A DNA stretch of 64,000 nt, taken from positions 25,750 to 89,749 of IMG/VR virus record IMGVR_UViG_3300025168_009799. The stretch is one strand, 5' to 3'. A program made the translations under genes and the position numbers. The notes under the pieces are model-generated. The model had not been told where the DNA came from. It made no database searches and worked only from the letters and a program-made list of their open reading frames with translations. This DNA is from a virus. This document shows positions 62,264-64,000 of the stretch, in pieces. Each line of letters starts with the position of its first letter. Position 1 is the first letter of the stretch.

Positions 62264-62474
62264 ATTTTTTAGGGGTTATTATAAAGTCTGATGTAACATT
62301 TTCTATTACTTCCTGTACATCTTCAGGAGTGCAACTACAATCGAATGAGTTGCTAATTCTTTGTGAATATTCTTGGTAACTATCTGGAGCATGCTTGTCT
62401 GTAACTAGTTGAACAGCTACAGAAAGCAACGCTCTAGACAATTTCTTTGGTTCACATTTTATTGGGTTAGCCAT
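62247..62474 (-). CDS. Small protein between the two helicase genes
   Basis: 75 aa from the ATG at 62472-62474, chosen because the longer frame (62513) overlaps the helicase end by 55 bases while this start overlaps only 16. The sequence MANPIKCEPKKLSRALLSVA and the C-terminal CSCTPEDVQEVIENV are helical with a Cys cluster. No motif recognised. The start fits the local overlap pattern. Confidence 0.5.
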   Translation of the reverse strand: MANPIKCEPKKLSRALLSVAVQLVTDKHAPDSYQEYSQRISNSFDCSCTPEDVQEVIENVTSDFIITPKKFGTND

Positions 62475-63640
62475 TTTATATTTTTTAAGGTTTTTACTGA
62501 GCTTTTCAGCCATTTCTCTTCTTGAGAATCCTTAACATATATAATATAAACCTTACCAACCTTGCCTTCTTCATATCTAATTAATCTTCCTACTCTTTGT
62601 ATCATTGAAAGAGATTTAGAAGTTAACCCACATATGATACCGATGCTGGCACCTGGAGCATCAAAGCCTTGGTTTAAAGATTTAGTAGAACATAATACGT
62701 TAATTTTTCCGTCTGTAAATCTTTTTAAGGCTTCCTTTCTTTTCTTAGGTGTGACTCCACTGTGATATGCAGCAGCATATGGGTTGACACTTTCAGCAAG
62801 TTGACTAGTAAAAGAATTTTTACCTCCAAAAGATATGATCTTCTTATTTAAATTGGTATAAACTATGTCTTTAAATTTTTCTATCTTATTATCTGCGGTA
62901 TCTACTATGCTTTTTCTGTCTCTTATTGCTTTATAAAATCCTGCAGCATGCATCCTATCTAATGGATGTGCACTGTTATTTCCTATACATGCCTTTGCTA
63001 TATTAAAGGCATCAGGTCCTAAATGAATTTTATGTCTTACAAAATCTTGATTAATTGTATTGTAATTTACTCTTTCCTGTTCTGTTAGTTCTATTGGTAT
63101 ACAATATATTTCATACGGTGCTACTAGTCCCATGTCTACGCACTGATCTAAAGTGATCGAGTAAACTGTTGGAGCTAGTGACTGTAATTTCAAATTGTAT
63201 TCTACCTCTTCAGGTAAAGTTGCTGTCATACATAACAATCTTTCATAGATATTCTGTTCAAAGAATTTTCTGTACTCTGGACTTAATCCTAAATGTATTT
63301 CATCACATACTACTATAGTATATTGCTCATGCAATAATTTATAGGCACTGTGATAACACATAATTTCTACTCTATCTAAAACAGATTCAAAGTTCCATTT
63401 ATAAAACTCTTCTATAAATTGATCTTTTAATTGTGTTGTAGGTACTAAGAGAAGTCCGGTTGCTTGTAAGTCATTGCTAAGAGTATGATGTATAGCAGCT
63501 ACGCCACATCTACTCTTACCAAATCCTGTCCCTGCAATAATACTACCAACGTATCCGGCTTTAGCCCAAGAGTTCAAAGCTTTTCTTTGTTCTTGCGTTT
63601 TGTTATTATCTGTCTTCATTATTTTTTGTGTTGTTACCAT
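62459..63640 (-). CDS. SF2 DNA helicase (UvsW/DEAD-like)
   Basis: 393 aa. Motifs in order: IIAGTGFGKSRCGV (Walker A), VLLVPTTQLKDQF-like block, YTIVVCDEIHLGLS (DEIH), LLCMTATLPEE (motif III, TAT), SFGGKNSFTSQL, VLCSTKSLNQGFDAPGA (motif V) and MIQRVGRLIRYEEG (motif VI, QRxGRxxR). This is the full helicase superfamily 2 set, close to T4 UvsW and other phage helicases that remodel forks and R-loops. Position early in the leftward operon, just after the HTH gene, suits early expression. It starts at the ATG at 63638-63640. Confidence 0.85.
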   Translation of the reverse strand: MVTTQKIMKTDNNKTQEQRKALNSWAKAGYVGSIIAGTGFGKSRCGVAAIHHTLSNDLQATGLLLVPTTQLKDQFIEEFYKWNFESVLDRVEIMCYHSAYKLLHEQYTIVVCDEIHLGLSPEYRKFFEQNIYERLLCMTATLPEEVEYNLKLQSLAPTVYSITLDQCVDMGLVAPYEIYCIPIELTEQERVNYNTINQDFVRHKIHLGPDAFNIAKACIGNNSAHPLDRMHAAGFYKAIRDRKSIVDTADNKIEKFKDIVYTNLNKKIISFGGKNSFTSQLAESVNPYAAAYHSGVTPKKRKEALKRFTDGKINVLCSTKSLNQGFDAPGASIGIICGLTSKSLSMIQRVGRLIRYEEGKVGKVYIIYVKDSQEEKWLKSSVKTLKNIKWLTQ

Positions 63641-64000
63641 GATCCTCTATCTAAATTTCTATTCATTACTTTAATGACTTTAGCTTTATTTACTCCTAAT
63701 TCTTCAGCCATTTTCTCCATAGTTTGATTAGGATTCCTATAAAAATAATCGATAATCAAAGAGTCTTCTTTATTTACTACAGTATAAATGTGCTTATCTT
63801 TCACTTTCTGTGACAAATAGGCAAGTCTTAAGTCTCTTCGATGTGCTTCTCCAATACCCACAGTAGGATCAACATCGTCTATAGTTTTGGTACTTCGTTT
63901 AAAATAATTTTCAAATTCTATTGTATTCCTCTTAAATAGTTCTTTCAAGAAATTACGCTGTTTTACTTCAGCTACGAAGTTTCTAATTAAATCTTTATCT
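63634..64000 (-). CDS. HTH DNA-binding protein, 5'-truncated by the window edge
   Basis: The leftward frame stays open from the right edge, so the gene begins beyond 64000; about 121 residues are visible. The C-terminus holds a clear HTH: DSLIIDYFYRNPNQTMEKMA then EELGVNKAKVIKVMNRNLD, where the second part is the recognition helix (the 'T-x-x-x-x-A-x-x-x-G-V-x-x-x-x-V' pattern). A TTG at 63946-63948 could be read as a start but the frame continues past it. It overlaps the SF2 helicase start by 7 bases. It is likely an early regulator or a nuclease-associated HTH. Confidence 0.6.
   Translation of the reverse strand, partial: DKDLIRNFVAEVKQRNFLKELFKRNTIEFENYFKRSTKTIDDVDPTVGIGEAHRRDLRLAYLSQKVKDKHIYTVVNKEDSLIIDYFYRNPNQTMEKMAEELGVNKAKVIKVMNRNLDRGSW

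Noticed and set aside
1-64000. Stop-codon reassignment as in some Crassvirales
   Set aside because: TAG, TGA and TAA all end genes of clear identity (for example TAG at 15536-15538), and no long frame needs readthrough.
1-64000. CRISPR array, transposon, integrase or reverse-transcriptase cassette
   Set aside because: I looked for regularly spaced direct repeats, terminal inverted repeats and the typical enzyme motifs and saw none; all long repeats are within coding frames.

Overview
The window is a 64 kb piece of an AT-rich, densely packed, tailed-phage genome. The closest recognisable group is the crAss-like phages (Crassvirales) of Bacteroidota, probably a marine or freshwater flavobacterial member related to Cellulophaga phage phi14:2. 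Support for this: a giant virion RNA polymerase (vRNAP) with a DFDID catalytic loop at 33785-42175; a row of very large 'cargo' proteins beside it; small head-tail connector-type proteins upstream; and a separate leftward replication module. The host assignment to Bacteroidota/Flavobacteriia rests on SprB-type adhesin repeats, 'GCtDxxAxNYxPxANxDdGSC' repeats with a C-terminus like a type IX secretion (T9SS) sorting signal, two candidate TTG-N19/20-TAnn(n)TTTG promoters and A-rich, non-Shine-Dalgarno gene starts. TAA, TAG and TGA are all used as stops, so there is no sign of stop-codon reassignment. I saw no tRNA, IS element, CRISPR array, integrase or reverse transcriptase.

Layout, rightward half (1-46568). 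1-8552: host-recognition and fibre genes (a partial SprB-repeat adhesin, two repetitive tail/head-fibre proteins, a LamG-like lectin, small accessory structural proteins). 8556-14036: an envelope and lysis cluster made of an outer-membrane beta-barrel candidate, several small membrane proteins, a thioredoxin-fold protein without CXXC, the T9SS-type repeat protein, an L,D-transpeptidase-fold putative endolysin and a holin. 14043-23153: connector and tail proteins ending in a 1787-aa tail ('muzzle'-like) protein. 23155-46568: five successive giant ORFs (874, 860, 1800, 2796 and 1458 aa), inferred to be packaged and ejected. They include the vRNAP flanked in the same polypeptide by an N-terminal HExxH zincin and a C-terminal ADP-ribosyltransferase-like domain, and a second HExxH protein.

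Layout, leftward half (64000-46549). Transcription runs right to left. In transcription order it starts with a partial HTH gene, then an SF2 helicase, a possible helicase partner, a DnaB-like helicase, a membrane-anchored collagen-like protein, several tiny genes, a Sak4-like ATPase, an acidic protein, an SSB candidate, a primase-like protein with an altered TOPRIM, a metallophosphoesterase and a DUF1064 nuclease. A 156-bp structured gap with a candidate promoter follows. After it come a zinc-ribbon protein, an rIIA-like GHKL ATPase, a radical SAM enzyme, an rIIB-like protein, a 5'-3' exonuclease, a dNTP-diphosphohydrolase-like protein, a SET-domain protein and an MptE-like protein. The two halves converge tail to tail and overlap by 20 bp at 46549-46568, with no terminator between them.

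Terminase, portal, major capsid protein and DNA polymerase are not in the window and must lie outside it. The likely logic is that the virion injects the vRNAP and cargo proteins, the leftward genes replicate the DNA and manage the host, and the rightward genes make virions and lyse the cell. Homology calls come from motif recognition by eye, without any search.
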